Assembly (NCBI RefSeq): GCF_003437035.1
Contig: NZ_QSRL01000014.1
Span: 429-55,690 of the forward strand
Source: Collinsella sp. TF08-11AT
Lineage (GTDB): Bacteria; Actinomycetota; Coriobacteriia; Coriobacteriales; Coriobacteriaceae
DNA length: 55,262 nucleotides
Direction: 5' to 3'
Part shown: piece by piece, positions 55,010-55,262 of the stretch
Layout: every line of letters begins with the position of its first letter
How positions within the stretch are numbered: the first letter of the stretch is position 1
Made by a program: the position numbers and the translations under genes
The notes under the pieces: generated by a model
Seen by the model: only the letters and a program-made list of their open reading frames with translations
Told to the model about the DNA's origin: nothing
Databases searched by the model: none

Positions 55010-55164
55010 GGGCCAACCTCCTAGCAACAAAAAAGCGACTCCTCCCAAAAGAAGAGCCGCAACAAGCATATATCAGAAAAAGAACCGCTCCAACGCCAAA
55101 CCGCCACACCAACCAAGGCGGGCAGAAGCGAAGCGACTGCCACTGAGCCAGAACCCAGCCAAGG

Positions 55165-55262
55165 TTGAGATGTGCGAGGAGCCCCGCCGCCGGGCGGCAG
55201 ACATATAAGGTCGATCGCGAGTTCCGCACGAGCCGGAGAGCACTTAATGTGCTCTCCGTGCG
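55165..55262. repeat. left part of a long nested hairpin, cut by the window edge
   Basis: CGGAGAGCAC-TTAAT-GTGCTCTCCG (55234-55258) is the inner stem, and CGCAC ... GTGCG continues outward to the last base. GAGTTCCGCACG is the inverse of the CGTGCGGAACTC seen in the hairpin at 35409-35549, and AGGAGCCCCGCC resembles its outer arm, so this is probably another member of that family. The rest of 55010-55164 shows no gene. Confidence 0.55.

Noticed and set aside
55010..55069. Hydrophobic N-terminal extension making the last gene a membrane-anchored methyltransferase
   Set aside because: The extension is encoded across and upstream of an excellent AGGAGG ribosome binding site for the internal GTG.

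Overview
The window looks like a chromosomal segment of a Coriobacteriia gut actinobacterium, most likely Collinsella (close to C. aerofaciens). The reasons are high-GC codon use, many GTG/TTG starts, a moaC-mobB fusion, LPxTG-type pili with a class C sortase, a DUF6110-type partner beside a P-type ATPase, and several families of palindromic intergenic repeats. The genus call is inference from gene content; no search was run.

Layout. 1-6 kb: ligA, then two back-to-back toxin-antitoxin modules (Phd/PIN, then YefM/RelE-ParE) bracketed by two diverged copies of the 3' end of a lost minus-strand gene, then a MATE exporter whose promoter carries a MerR-type dyad. 6-14 kb: a heterodimeric ABC exporter with one degenerate ATPase, a nuclease-like protein framed by two copies of a palindromic repeat, moaA and a moaC-mobB fusion, and a histidine phosphatase. 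14.7-19.4 kb: a beta-glucoside regulon (BglG/LicT antiterminator behind its own RAT-like antiterminator/terminator leader, a PTS EIIBC, a GH1 phospho-beta-glucosidase). 19.5-22 kb: an MFS transporter and a Cof-type HAD phosphatase.

22.4-31.6 kb: a sortase-assembled pilus locus. Its first gene, a large beta-helix adhesin, is split by a run of eight G's just after the signal peptide; nine (or six) G's would restore one reading frame of about 1100 codons, so this is probably a phase-variable adhesin caught in the OFF state. Two further pilins follow, then an IS200-type insertion, a small cationic membrane protein and the class C sortase.

31.9-43.4 kb: gatCAB (GatB with a large insertion), an AraC-type regulator divergent from a YbtPQ-like ABC pair, and a DUF6110/P1B-type ATPase unit under a DtxR-like palindrome, followed by a lone PIN protein that starts inside the ATPase terminator. 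43.5-46.1 kb: a hypothetical gene, tmRNA (ssrA), a gene-free stretch with inverted tmRNA-3'-end-like fragments and 4.5 copies of a 62-bp palindromic tandem repeat, then a patatin. 46.2-55.3 kb: rplM-rpsI, glmM, a stand-alone EIIA(Glc), nagB with a structured leader, a 999-residue AAA/SARP-like regulator, yhbY and a methyltransferase.

How the genes work together. The EIIBC lacks an EIIA domain and the lone EIIA(Glc) 31 kb away could serve it. glmM and nagB sit on opposite sides of the glucosamine-phosphate branch. The three pilins and sortase form one assembly unit. The strongest leads for new biology are the G-tract switch in the adhesin, the RAT-terminator leader that also buries a ribosome binding site, the palindromic tandem array after tmRNA, and the intergenic palindrome families.
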